Shown here: positions 10,491-18,414 of the stretch, in pieces
Layout of the letters: the number at the start of each line of letters is the position of its first letter
How positions within the stretch are numbered: the stretch's first letter is position 1
Assembly (NCBI GenBank): GCA_017744315.1
Contig: JAGIBN010000003.1
Location: 124,001-188,000, forward strand
Direction: 5' to 3'
Length of the DNA stretch: 64,000 nucleotides
DNA from: Porphyrobacter sp.
GTDB lineage: Bacteria; Pseudomonadota; Alphaproteobacteria; Sphingomonadales; Sphingomonadaceae
Notes under the pieces: generated by a model
What the model saw: the letters and a program-made list of their open reading frames with translations, nothing else
Database searches by the model: none
What the model was told of the DNA's origin: nothing
Position numbers and translations under genes: made by a program

Positions 10491-10951
10491 CAGCTGTCAC
10501 TCTCCCGTATGAAGGCCGCCCAGGCCGGTGCGGCCGGGTGGTCGTTGTTCTCTGGCGACCATTGCCGCTCCATCAATGCCCGTGCCTCAGCCTCCGCCAT
10601 CCCGCAAGCATCGCGGTGGTAGCGGTAGAAGAAAGCCGACACGCGCCAGTTCATGATGCAGTGAACATGAACCGGGCCTTCCACCGCAGCGAGCGCTTCG
10701 CGGAAGGCGCGGTAGTGCTCTTCGCTCGGGGCGTCGAACGGGACGGGGATCGGTGTATAGGCGAGGCCCGCCGCCGCAAACGCCGCTTCGGCGTCGGGAA
10801 GCGCCTCGGGGTGATCCGGCAGCGCGAGGTTGATCACATGGCGCACGCCGATCTCCGCCAGGCGCGCGGGATCGGGCTCCTCGAGCCGACCTGAAGTGGT
10901 GATGCGATCGGACAGCCGCTGCCAGGCGCGGATGTCCGTCGGATCGTTCAC
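10490..10951 (-). CDS. Protein-tyrosine-phosphatase-like protein with atypical P-loop
   Basis: A 153-residue protein with the fold signature of DSP/DUF442 phosphatase-like proteins: GRLEEPDPARLAEIGVRHVINLALPDH, then PVHVHCIMNWRVSAFFYRY. The presumed active-site loop reads Cys98-I-M-N-W-Arg103, which is CX4R rather than canonical CX5R and lacks the usual Gly, so catalysis may differ. The start is the GTG at 10951, which overlaps the amidohydrolase stop as GTGA; an upstream in-frame ATG lies inside that gene and is rejected. It is coupled to the downstream SDR. Function in the operon is unknown. Confidence 0.7.
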   Translation of the reverse strand: MNDPTDIRAWQRLSDRITTSGRLEEPDPARLAEIGVRHVINLALPDHPEALPDAEAAFAAAGLAYTPIPVPFDAPSEEHYRAFREALAAVEGPVHVHCIMNWRVSAFFYRYHRDACGMAEAEARALMERQWSPENNDHPAAPAWAAFIRESDS

Positions 10952-11859
10952 GCGAGCCCCAAAACCTTGGCCGCGTTGTCCTTCATGATCAGCGGCATGA
11001 CTTCCTCGCGGAAGCCCACTTCGGCTGCGGCAGCCATCCACTTGTCCGGGTGGATCAGCGGGAAGTCCGTGCCGAACAGCATCTTATGCTTGAGCTGGGT
11101 GTTGGCGTACTGGATCACCTGTTTCGGGAAGTACTTCGGGCTCCAGCCGGAAAGGTCGATGAACACGTTGGTCTTGTGCAACGCCATCGACAGGCTCTCA
11201 TCGACCCACGGCCAGCTCGGGTGGGCGAGGATGATCTTCATGTCAGGGAAGTCGACCGCGACATCGTCGATCAGGATCGGCTGACCATACTTGAGGCGCA
11301 TGCCGCCACCGCCACGCATGCCGGTGCCCATGCCGGAGTGGCCGGTGTGGAAGATCGCGGGCAGCCCGTATTCGGCGATCACTTCGTAGATCGGATAGGC
11401 CATGCGGTCGGCCGGGTGGGCGTTCTGGGCGATGCCGTGGAACTTGAAGCCCTTGACCCCATAGTTCTCGATCAGGTCGCGCGCTTCGCGGGCGCCGTAC
11501 TTGCCCTTGTGCGGATCTATGCTGGCGAAGGCCATGCAGATGTCGTCGTTCTTGGCGGCCTGTTCGGCGACCTCGTAATTGCTGACGCGCTTGGCGCCCA
11601 TGCCGCTTTCGCAGTCGACCGTGAACAGCACGAGCGCAATGTTGGATTCGCGGTAAAGCTCGATGATCTCGGGCATCTTCGGCCGTTCGCGCGGCGCCTT
11701 GAAATAGGCGCTGGCGGCATCGAAGAACTTGCCCATCACCGGGTCTTCCGGATCGTGGCACGACACCTCTGCATGGACGTGGACGTCGATGGCGCGGATC
11801 TTGGCGAGGTCGATGGGCACGTCGGCAATTCCTGAATCGGTTCGGTTGGCTGCCCCCAT
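10948..11859 (-). CDS. Amidohydrolase-2 family protein (ACMSD/decarboxylase-like)
   Basis: A 303-residue TIM-barrel amidohydrolase of the COG2159 type, which includes ACMSD and gamma-resorcylate decarboxylases. The first strand carries IDVHVHAE (His27, His29). GFKFHGIAQ and AIFHTGHSGMGTG provide later metal or substrate histidines, ILAHPSWPW follows, and FGTDFPLIHPDKW holds the catalytic Asp. The substrate is unknown; decarboxylation or hydrolysis of an aromatic acid is plausible. The start at 11859 (MGAANRTDSG) is uncertain because no clear ribosome site is visible. The alternative upstream ATG falls within the loop of a terminator-like hairpin. It heads a tightly coupled operon. Confidence 0.82.
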   Translation of the reverse strand: MGAANRTDSGIADVPIDLAKIRAIDVHVHAEVSCHDPEDPVMGKFFDAASAYFKAPRERPKMPEIIELYRESNIALVLFTVDCESGMGAKRVSNYEVAEQAAKNDDICMAFASIDPHKGKYGAREARDLIENYGVKGFKFHGIAQNAHPADRMAYPIYEVIAEYGLPAIFHTGHSGMGTGMRGGGGMRLKYGQPILIDDVAVDFPDMKIILAHPSWPWVDESLSMALHKTNVFIDLSGWSPKYFPKQVIQYANTQLKHKMLFGTDFPLIHPDKWMAAAAEVGFREEVMPLIMKDNAAKVLGLA

Positions 11860-11883
11860 GCATTCGGGGGCCAGGTATGACAA

Positions 11884-11917
11884 GGCCGGCCCGTCACGCA
11901 TTGTGACAGGGCCGGCC
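11884..11917 (-). terminator. Strong hairpin between aldehyde dehydrogenase and amidohydrolase genes
   Basis: GGCCGGCCCGTCAC (11884-11897) pairs with GTGACAGGGCCGGCC (11903-11917) with a single bulged A and a 5-nt loop. It lies 39 bp after the aldehyde dehydrogenase stop and probably ends that transcript, making the amidohydrolase operon a separate unit. Confidence 0.6.
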
Positions 11918-11955
11918 CCGTTGCTCCCGCCCGTGCGGGAAATCAGGCTACCAGC

Positions 11956-13470
11956 TTAGAGCTGGATGATGACCGTCTTGGTCTCCTGGTAGCATTCGAA
12001 CCCGGCCTGGCCCTGTTCACGGCCCAGACCCGACTCCTTATAGCCGCCGAACGGCAGCGCGGTGTCGATCGTGGCGTGGCAGTTGCCCCACACGGTGCCC
12101 GATTTGATCTTCGAAGCCAGGCGATGCATCGCGCTGACGTCCTTGGTCCAGACACCGGCGCCGAGGCCGAAGTTGGTGTCGTTGGCCATCTTGGCGACTT
12201 CATCGAGATCCTCGAAGCGCTGTGCCACCACGACCGGGCCGAAGATCTCTTCGCGAACCACGCTCATCTGCGGGTTCACGTTGGCGAGGATCGTCGGGTT
12301 GACGTAGTAGCCGCCGTCGCTGGCCGGAGCGTCGCCGCCCATGACCACGCTGGCGCCGTCACGCTTGCCGGCTTCGATGTAGCCCAGCACCTTCTCGTGC
12401 TGCTCCTTCGACACCAGCGGGCCCATGTGGCCGGCGGGGTCGAGCGAAGCGCGCGGGCTCCAGAAGTCGGCGGTCTTGGTCATGCCTTCGAGCACGTCGT
12501 CGAAGATCGACTTGTGCGCGAACAGGCGCGAACCGGCGACGCAGACCTGGCCGGCATTGAAGAAGATCGCGCCGGCAACGCCCGGAGCGGTCGTGGCAAC
12601 GTCCACGTCGGGCATGACGACGACCGGGCTCTTGCCGCCCAGTTCGAGCGTCACGCGCTTCATGGTGTCGGTGGCGTTCTTGTTGATCACCTTGCCGATC
12701 TCGGTCGAGCCGGTGAAGGCGATCTTGTTCACGTCGGGGTGCTTGACCATGCGGTCACCGGCGGTGTGGCCGTTACCGGTGATGATGTTGATCACGCCCG
12801 CCGGGAAGCCGGCTTCCTGAACCAGGTCGGCCAGCTTCAGCGCGGTGAGGCTGGTCTGTTCGGCCGGCTTGAGCACGGTGCAGCAACCCGCCGCGACCGC
12901 CGGGGCGATCTTGAGGCAGGCCATCAGCAGCGGGAAGTTCCACGGCACGATCTGGGCGCAGACGCCGATCGGCTCCTTGACGGTGTAGCTGAACACGGTG
13001 CCGGTCGGCATGGTGTAGGGGTTGATCACCTGACCGCCGGACTTGCTGGCCCAGCCGGCCATGAAGCGGATCTGGCTGATCGCGCCCGGGATGTCGACCG
13101 CGCCGGCCATGCCCTTGGGCTTGCCGTTGTCGATCGCTTCGAGTTCGGCGAACAAGTCGGCGTCGCGCTCGAGCAAGTCGGCCAGGCGGTGCATGACACG
13201 CTCGCGCTGCATCGGCGGCAGGCCGTACCAGCGGTTGTCGTCGAACGCGGTGCGCGCTGCGGCGACGGCCCGATCAACATCCTTGTCCGAAGCGTCGACG
13301 ATCTGGCCGACGATCTTGCCGCTCGACGGGTCTTCGACGTCGAGCGTCTTGTCGTGCGAGGAATCGACCCATTCGCCATTGATGAACAGCTGCGGCTTGC
13401 GCGCCAGGAAATCCTTGGCGGCCTGCGAGTACTCCCGCTGGGTGCGGTCGATGGTGGTGACTTCGTTCAT
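11956..13470 (-). CDS. NAD(P)-dependent aldehyde dehydrogenase (class ALDH1/2, aromatic-aldehyde type)
   Basis: A 504-residue aldehyde dehydrogenase. Cofactor and catalytic motifs are intact: VPWNFP (Asn178 region), FTGSTEIGK, LELGGKSP with Glu276, and FFNAGQVCVAGSR with the nucleophile Cys310. The C-terminal SGTVWGNCHATIDTALPFGGYKESGLGRE motif is typical of the phenylacetaldehyde/betaine-aldehyde group. It oxidises an aldehyde to its acid; aromatic aldehydes are likely from context, but the substrate is not readable. The start ATG at 13470 has AAAGGACC upstream. It is flanked by a terminator hairpin downstream and by a small TAACG-GT-CGTTA palindrome at 13554-13565 upstream, a possible operator. 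It is distinct from the vanillin-dehydrogenase-like gene at the right edge. Confidence 0.92.
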   Translation of the reverse strand: MNEVTTIDRTQREYSQAAKDFLARKPQLFINGEWVDSSHDKTLDVEDPSSGKIVGQIVDASDKDVDRAVAAARTAFDDNRWYGLPPMQRERVMHRLADLLERDADLFAELEAIDNGKPKGMAGAVDIPGAISQIRFMAGWASKSGGQVINPYTMPTGTVFSYTVKEPIGVCAQIVPWNFPLLMACLKIAPAVAAGCCTVLKPAEQTSLTALKLADLVQEAGFPAGVINIITGNGHTAGDRMVKHPDVNKIAFTGSTEIGKVINKNATDTMKRVTLELGGKSPVVVMPDVDVATTAPGVAGAIFFNAGQVCVAGSRLFAHKSIFDDVLEGMTKTADFWSPRASLDPAGHMGPLVSKEQHEKVLGYIEAGKRDGASVVMGGDAPASDGGYYVNPTILANVNPQMSVVREEIFGPVVVAQRFEDLDEVAKMANDTNFGLGAGVWTKDVSAMHRLASKIKSGTVWGNCHATIDTALPFGGYKESGLGREQGQAGFECYQETKTVIIQL

Positions 13471-13598
13471 TTACAGGTCCTTTCCCGAAACGAATCCCTG
13501 TTTGCGCCGAGACTAGCAAACGCGGGGCGGGCGCGCCAAGACGCGCCTCTTGCTAACGGTCGTTACAATCGCTGTGCGGCCGTGTCGATTCCTATCCG

Positions 13599-15755
13599 CT
13601 AGGGGCGAATGGCCGCCTTGCCCTCCAGCGCCTTGTCCTCGTTCGCGCGCTTGAGCACGTATTGGCGGATCGCCTCGGCGTCGGCCGCGGTGACGACCTC
13701 CTTGAACGAGACCATGCCGTTGTGCTGCAGCGCTCCGTCGATCACGACCGAGCGGACCGCGTCGGCACTGCCGATCGCCGGTGACAGGCGCAGGTCGGGG
13801 TTGAGCGTGCCCGAAACCGCGGCGTCGCCATGGCAGACCGAGCAATAGCGGCCGAACAGCGAAGCCCCGCGCGAGACTTGGGCCGGTGTGCCGGTGAAGG
13901 CCGGAGGATCGAGCACCAGCTCCTTCATCGGCGGGGCCGGCGGAAGCTTGCCCGTGCCGCCGAGCTTGAACACCAACAGGCGGCTGATGTTGCGCGGACG
14001 GCCGGACTTGGACGAGAGGATGCCAGGCGCGATGTCCCATACCCCGCCCCATCCGGCGAGGATCGCGACGTACTGTTCGCCGTCGACGGAGTAGGTCATC
14101 GGCGCGGCGATGATTCCGGTCTGCGCCGGGAACGACCACAGCTTGCGCCCGCTGTCGGCCGCATAAGCGACGAACTGCTCACGCGCGTTGCCCTGGAACA
14201 CGAGGTTGCCCGCCGTGGACAGCGTGCCGCCGTTCCACGGCCCGTCGAAGTCGATCTTCCACGCCTGCTTCTTCGCCACTGGATCCCACGCCACGAGCGA
14301 GCCCGTGGTCGAGCCGAGGATCTGCTGCCGCACTTCGGCAACCGCCGGCATGGCAGTAGCGGCGGAGTTGATGCCGGTCTGGAAACCCATCGAAGACGGC
14401 TGCCAGTCTTCCTCGGCAAAGTAGGGGAAGCCTGCGTTGTTGGCCGGGATGTAGACCAGCCCGGTCTTGGGGCTGTAGCTCATCGGCTGCCACGAGTGCG
14501 CACCGCCCGCGCCGGGCAGCGAGACCCACTGCTTGCCGGTCAGCTCGTAGCGCGCTTCGGGGTTGATCGTCGGCCGTCCGGTGACCGGGTCGATCCCGGT
14601 GGTCCAGTTCTGCGGGGTCCAGGCGGTGCCGTTGAGGAACCTCCCGGTCTTCGCGTCGAGCATGTAGAAATAGCCGTTCTTCGGCGCATGCAGCACGACG
14701 CGCTGTTGCTTCCCGCCGATGGTCAGGTCGGCCAGGGTGATCTGCGCGTTGGAATCGTAGTCCCAGCGATCTTCCGGGGTTTCCTGGAAGTGCCAGACGT
14801 ACTTGCCCGTGTCCGCGTTCACCGCGACGATCGACGAGGTGTAGAGGTTGTCGCCCGACCCTTCGACACCGGCAGCCTTGTCGCGGCCATTGGCGCCCGG
14901 GTTCCACGGTTCGGCATTACCAGTGCCGAACAGGACAAGGTTGGTGGTGGGATCATAAGTGATCGAATCCCACACGGTGCCGCCACCGCCGAGTTCCCAC
15001 CACTTGCCGCCCCAGGTCTTCGCCGCGCTTTCCATCGCGTCGTTCTCGAAGCCGTCCGCGGGATTGCCCGGTACGGTATGGAAGCGCCACAGCTCGTCGC
15101 CGGTCTGCCAGTCATAAGCAGCGATGAAGCCGCGGGCGCGGTATTCGGCGCCGGCCGAACCGATGAGGATCTTGCCCTTCGCCACGCGCGGCGCACCGGT
15201 GATGGTGTAGCTCACATCATCCGGCACGACCTTCTTCGACCAGACTTCCTTGCCGGTTGCCTGGTCGAGCGCGATCAAGCGCCCGTCGAGCGCGGCGACG
15301 TAGACCTTGTCGCCATAGAGCGCGACGCCGCGGTTGACCGCGTCGCAGCAGGCGCGCGCGAGCGTCTCGCGCGGGACCTTGGGATCGTAGGACCACTTGA
15401 GCGCGCCAGTCTTGGCATCGAACGCCTTCACCATCGACCACGCGGTCGAGACGTAGAGCGTGCCGTCGTGCATCAGCGGCGTCGCTTCCTGCCCGCGCGC
15501 CGTTTCCATGTCGGCATACCAGGCGAGGCCGAGCTTGGAGACGTTGGCGTCGGAAATCTGCGTCAGCGGGCTGAAGCGCTGTTCGGCATAGTCGCGGCCG
15601 TAGGAGAGCCATTCGTTGGCGTCGGCGGCCGCGATCATCGCATCGGTCACGCCGGTAGTCGGCAGGGCTGACGGCTGCGCGGCCTCTTCCTTACGGTTGC
15701 AGCCCGCGAGCGCGAGCGCGGCGCAAGCGGCAACGATCCACTTAACAGACTTCAT
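13599..15755 (-). CDS. PQQ-dependent quinohemoprotein alcohol dehydrogenase, lipoprotein
   Basis: A 718-residue periplasmic type II quinohemoprotein alcohol dehydrogenase. An eight-bladed propeller binds PQQ and a C-terminal domain carries haem c. The signal ends in a lipobox (LALAGC, Cys19), suggesting lipid anchoring. The vicinal disulphide of the PQQ pocket is Cys136-Cys137 (RACCDAV). The catalytic aspartate region reads EDRWDYDSN, Asp332 with another Asp at 334. The haem motif CSVCH spans 638-642, and HNGMVSF may give the axial Met. It oxidises primary alcohols, passing electrons through haem c. The start at 15755 has GGGAGAGGG upstream. No pqq biosynthesis genes are in view. Confidence 0.93.
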   Translation of the reverse strand: MKSVKWIVAACAALALAGCNRKEEAAQPSALPTTGVTDAMIAAADANEWLSYGRDYAEQRFSPLTQISDANVSKLGLAWYADMETARGQEATPLMHDGTLYVSTAWSMVKAFDAKTGALKWSYDPKVPRETLARACCDAVNRGVALYGDKVYVAALDGRLIALDQATGKEVWSKKVVPDDVSYTITGAPRVAKGKILIGSAGAEYRARGFIAAYDWQTGDELWRFHTVPGNPADGFENDAMESAAKTWGGKWWELGGGGTVWDSITYDPTTNLVLFGTGNAEPWNPGANGRDKAAGVEGSGDNLYTSSIVAVNADTGKYVWHFQETPEDRWDYDSNAQITLADLTIGGKQQRVVLHAPKNGYFYMLDAKTGRFLNGTAWTPQNWTTGIDPVTGRPTINPEARYELTGKQWVSLPGAGGAHSWQPMSYSPKTGLVYIPANNAGFPYFAEEDWQPSSMGFQTGINSAATAMPAVAEVRQQILGSTTGSLVAWDPVAKKQAWKIDFDGPWNGGTLSTAGNLVFQGNAREQFVAYAADSGRKLWSFPAQTGIIAAPMTYSVDGEQYVAILAGWGGVWDIAPGILSSKSGRPRNISRLLVFKLGGTGKLPPAPPMKELVLDPPAFTGTPAQVSRGASLFGRYCSVCHGDAAVSGTLNPDLRLSPAIGSADAVRSVVIDGALQHNGMVSFKEVVTAADAEAIRQYVLKRANEDKALEGKAAIRP

Positions 15756-15974
15756 GCTGAACAACCCTCTCCCGCCGCTTCCGTTCGGAACGGCTCTGTT
15801 GTGCTGTTCGGTGCCTAGTGTCGCCGCGCCCGTCCGGTCAAGCGGCGCGACGATACGGATTTTTCCCCGTTGCAGCGCAGCATGAGTTGGGCTTATCAAG
15901 TGCACGTCAGTCGAGCGCGAGCCCGCGTTATGACCCTGGCCTAGCATTGAACGTTAGCCAGACAGGACACTTCC

Positions 15975-17105
15975 ATGACTACAAAGCTGCCGTCTCGCGC
16001 CGACCACGTCGGCTCGTTCCTCCGTCCCCGCAGCGTGATCGAAGCGCGCGAGCATCGCTCGGCGGGCAATATCGATTATTCCGAACTGCGCGCCATCGAA
16101 GACCGGGCCATCGCGGACCTGGTCAAATGGGAAGAAAGCCTCGGCCTCAAGGCCATTACCGACGGTGAGTTCCGCCGGTACTTCTTCCACACCGACTTCC
16201 TGCTCCAGCTCGACGGCGTCGAAGAGCATGGCGGGATTGCCAAGGCGTTCAAGAACGACACCGGCAAGGACGTCCACTTCGCGCCGCCGAAGATGGTCGT
16301 TTCGGGCAAGGTCAAGCACGTGAAGCCGATCCAGCTCGCGGACTATCAGTACCTCGCCAGCCTGACGAGCCAGACACCCAAGGTTGCGATCCCCAGCCCG
16401 ACCATGTTGCACTTCCGCGCCGGCCGCGAAGGCATCCCGCAGGACGTCTATCCGACCATGGATGAGTTCTATTCGGACGTCGCCGCCGCCTACCGCGCCG
16501 AAGTCGACAGCCTCGCCGCCGCGGGTTGCCGCTACATCCAGATGGACGACACCAACCTCGCCTATCTGTGCGATGATACACACCGCGCCGATGCGGCTGC
16601 GCGTGGGGTCGATCCGAACGATACCCCGCGCCAGTATGCCAAGCTCATCAACGAGAGCTTCAGGAGCGCTCCGGCCGACATGATCAAGGCCGTGCACTTG
16701 TGCCGCGGTAACTTCCGTTCGAGCTGGGCCGCAGAGGGCGGTTACGAGCCGGTCGCGGAGATCATGTTCAACGAGCTCGATATCGACGCGTTCTTCCTCG
16801 AATACGACGATCCGCGCTCGGGCGATTTCGCGCCGCTGCGGTTCCTGCCCAAGGGCAAGACCGTGGTGCTCGGCCTGGTCACCACCAAACTGGGCGAGCT
16901 CGAAAGCAAGGACGACATCAAGCGCCGGATCGACGAGGCGACCAAGTACGCCGACATCGATCAACTGGCGCTGAGCCCGCAATGCGGCTTCGCCTCGACC
17001 GTCCACGGCAACGACATCACCACCGAACAGCAGGCCGACAAGATCCGCCTGGTGGTGGAAGTGGCCGAGGAAATCTGGGGCCCGGTCCCGGCGATGGCGG
17101 ACTGA
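15975..17105 (+). CDS. Core MetE-like (cobalamin-independent methionine synthase family) zinc methyltransferase
   Basis: A 376-residue protein corresponding to the C-terminal catalytic half of MetE (COG0620, the YxjG/YxjH group). The zinc ligand set of MetE is present: His241 and Cys243 (HLCRGN), Glu276 (FFLEYDD) and Cys337 (SPQCGFAS). Asp191 in the QMDD segment corresponds to the homocysteine/methyl-donor site. Short MetE-like enzymes transfer methyl groups from a folate or other donor to a thiol. Near a folate-dependent demethylase (LigM, 12 kb away), a role in disposing of 5-methyl-THF methyl groups is an attractive inference. The start at 15975 has AGGACAC upstream. It diverges from the PQQ dehydrogenase gene and ends before a GC hairpin. 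Confidence 0.85.
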   Translation: MTTKLPSRADHVGSFLRPRSVIEAREHRSAGNIDYSELRAIEDRAIADLVKWEESLGLKAITDGEFRRYFFHTDFLLQLDGVEEHGGIAKAFKNDTGKDVHFAPPKMVVSGKVKHVKPIQLADYQYLASLTSQTPKVAIPSPTMLHFRAGREGIPQDVYPTMDEFYSDVAAAYRAEVDSLAAAGCRYIQMDDTNLAYLCDDTHRADAAARGVDPNDTPRQYAKLINESFRSAPADMIKAVHLCRGNFRSSWAAEGGYEPVAEIMFNELDIDAFFLEYDDPRSGDFAPLRFLPKGKTVVLGLVTTKLGELESKDDIKRRIDEATKYADIDQLALSPQCGFASTVHGNDITTEQQADKIRLVVEVAEEIWGPVPAMAD

Positions 17106-17112
17106 TAAAGAC

Positions 17113-17137
17113 GGGGCGGCTCGACCTGGGCCGCCCC
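17113..17137 (+). terminator. Hairpin after the MetE-like gene
   Basis: GGGGCGGC (17113-17120) pairs with GCCGCCCC (17130-17137) around a 9-nt loop, just after the stop. The U-tract is weak. It probably ends the MetE-like transcript before the DUF418 gene. Confidence 0.5.
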
Positions 17138-17205
17138 GCACCTGCCTCCCGGTAGCGCTACCAGCGCGTAACTGGTAAGCCCTCCCTAAAACCTGGGGAG
17201 GGAAA

Positions 17206-18363
17206 ATGCCGAACAACCGCATCGACATGGTCGATGCCCTGCGCGGCTATGCGCTGCTGGGGCTGTTCCTGGTTCACTGCGTCGAGCGGTTCGAGCTCTA
17301 CTGGCTCGACCCCATGCCCGACCCGTGGTTCGACGGGGTCATGGCAATCTTCGCGGGCAAGTCGTTCGCGATCTTCGCCCTGCTGTTCGGCTTCAGCTTC
17401 GCTACGATCATGGCCAACGAGAGGGAGCGGAAGAAGGACTTCACCCTGCGGTTCATCTGGCGGCTGGTGCTGCTGTTCGGGATCGGCACGCTGCATGCGC
17501 TGATCTATCGCGGGGACATCCTGCAGGTCTTGGCGGCGGTCGGCCTCCTGATGATCCCGTTCGACCGCGTGCGGTCGGACAAGGTCCTGCTGGCCCTTGC
17601 CTTCCTGCTGTTCCTGCAGATTCCCCTTCTCGCCCGCGCCTGGTTCGCGGGCGATGCAGCGTGGACTGCCGCGCAGCCTTATTTCTTCGGTGACACCGGC
17701 CTCGGCACCCTTGCCACTGGGTCGTTTGCGGAAGTGCTGCACGTGAACGCCGGGCCCGGGATGACCGGGAAGTGGTCGTTCTATCTGGAGACCGGCCGCG
17801 TGCTCGAGGTCGCAGGCCTGTTCCTCGTCGGCATGGTCCTGCAGCGCCAGAAACTGTTCGCTCAGGCAGCCGAGCGGCGCGAGGCGTGGCTGGCCATTGC
17901 CGCGGCGGGTGCCGGGGTCTGGATCCTGGTCAGCCTGCTCGAGCCACGCATCCTCCCGCCAGGCCCGGACGCGGGAGGGCTGCCGATGCAGCGCCAGGCG
18001 ATGGAGTGGTTCACCGGCCAATGGCGCGCCCTATCGGCGATGGCGCTGCATGTTTCGTTGTTCGTGCTGGCCTGGCATTCACCGCTCGGGCGGGCGCTCG
18101 CCACCCTGGCACCGGCCGGGAAGATGACGCTGACGCTCTATGTCGGCCAGTCGTTGGTCGCCGCGCCGCTACTCTACGGTTTCGGGATCGGGCTGTTCGA
18201 CGACTTGTCGTCGGCCCAACTCGTAGGGCTGGGTGTCGTCACCTTCGCGGCACAGATGGCCCTCGCGGCGCTGTGGTTCCGCCACTTCCGTTATGGCCCG
18301 CTCGAATGGTTCTGGAGGGCGGCAACCCGCACCGATTTCCGCCTGCCCCTTCGCGCAAAGTAA
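17206..18363 (+). CDS. DUF418-family multi-pass membrane protein
   Basis: A 385-residue inner-membrane protein with about nine to ten hydrophobic segments. It opens RIDMVDALRGYALLGLFLVH, the signature N-terminus of DUF418/YeiB-like proteins (DALRGxALLGI). The C-terminal DUF418 domain contains PLGRALATLAPAGKMTLTLYVGQSL. The cluster LRFIWRLVLLFGIGTLHALIYRGDIL follows helix 3. Biochemical function is unknown for the family; acyltransferase-like or transport roles have been suggested. The start ATG follows a GGGGAGGG site. It ends at a bidirectional terminator shared with the convergent TonB receptor gene. Confidence 0.85.
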   Translation: MPNNRIDMVDALRGYALLGLFLVHCVERFELYWLDPMPDPWFDGVMAIFAGKSFAIFALLFGFSFATIMANERERKKDFTLRFIWRLVLLFGIGTLHALIYRGDILQVLAAVGLLMIPFDRVRSDKVLLALAFLLFLQIPLLARAWFAGDAAWTAAQPYFFGDTGLGTLATGSFAEVLHVNAGPGMTGKWSFYLETGRVLEVAGLFLVGMVLQRQKLFAQAAERREAWLAIAAAGAGVWILVSLLEPRILPPGPDAGGLPMQRQAMEWFTGQWRALSAMALHVSLFVLAWHSPLGRALATLAPAGKMTLTLYVGQSLVAAPLLYGFGIGLFDDLSSAQLVGLGVVTFAAQMALAALWFRHFRYGPLEWFWRAATRTDFRLPLRAK

Positions 18364-18389
18364 AAGGGCGGCCCCGAGAGGCCGCCCTT
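18364..18389. terminator. Bidirectional terminator
   Basis: AAGGGCGGCC (18364-18373) and GGCCGCCCTT (18380-18389) form a perfect 10-bp stem with a 6-nt loop, flanked by A-rich and T-containing sequence. It separates the convergent DUF418 and TonB receptor genes. Confidence 0.75.
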
Positions 18390-18414
18390 CCACATTTCGT
18401 ACCTTTGCGAGGAC

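Noticed and set aside
10952..11041. Upstream ATG extension of the phosphatase-like protein
   Set aside because: It lies within the amidohydrolase coding region; the GTG overlapping that gene's stop gives a normal family N-terminus.
11860..11901. Upstream ATG for the amidohydrolase at 11901
   Set aside because: The codon falls in the loop of a stable terminator-like hairpin and the added residues match no family sequence.
12076..13602. Long plus-strand open frame opposite the aldehyde dehydrogenase
   Set aside because: Shadow of a dehydrogenase with intact catalytic motifs; no family features in the antisense product.
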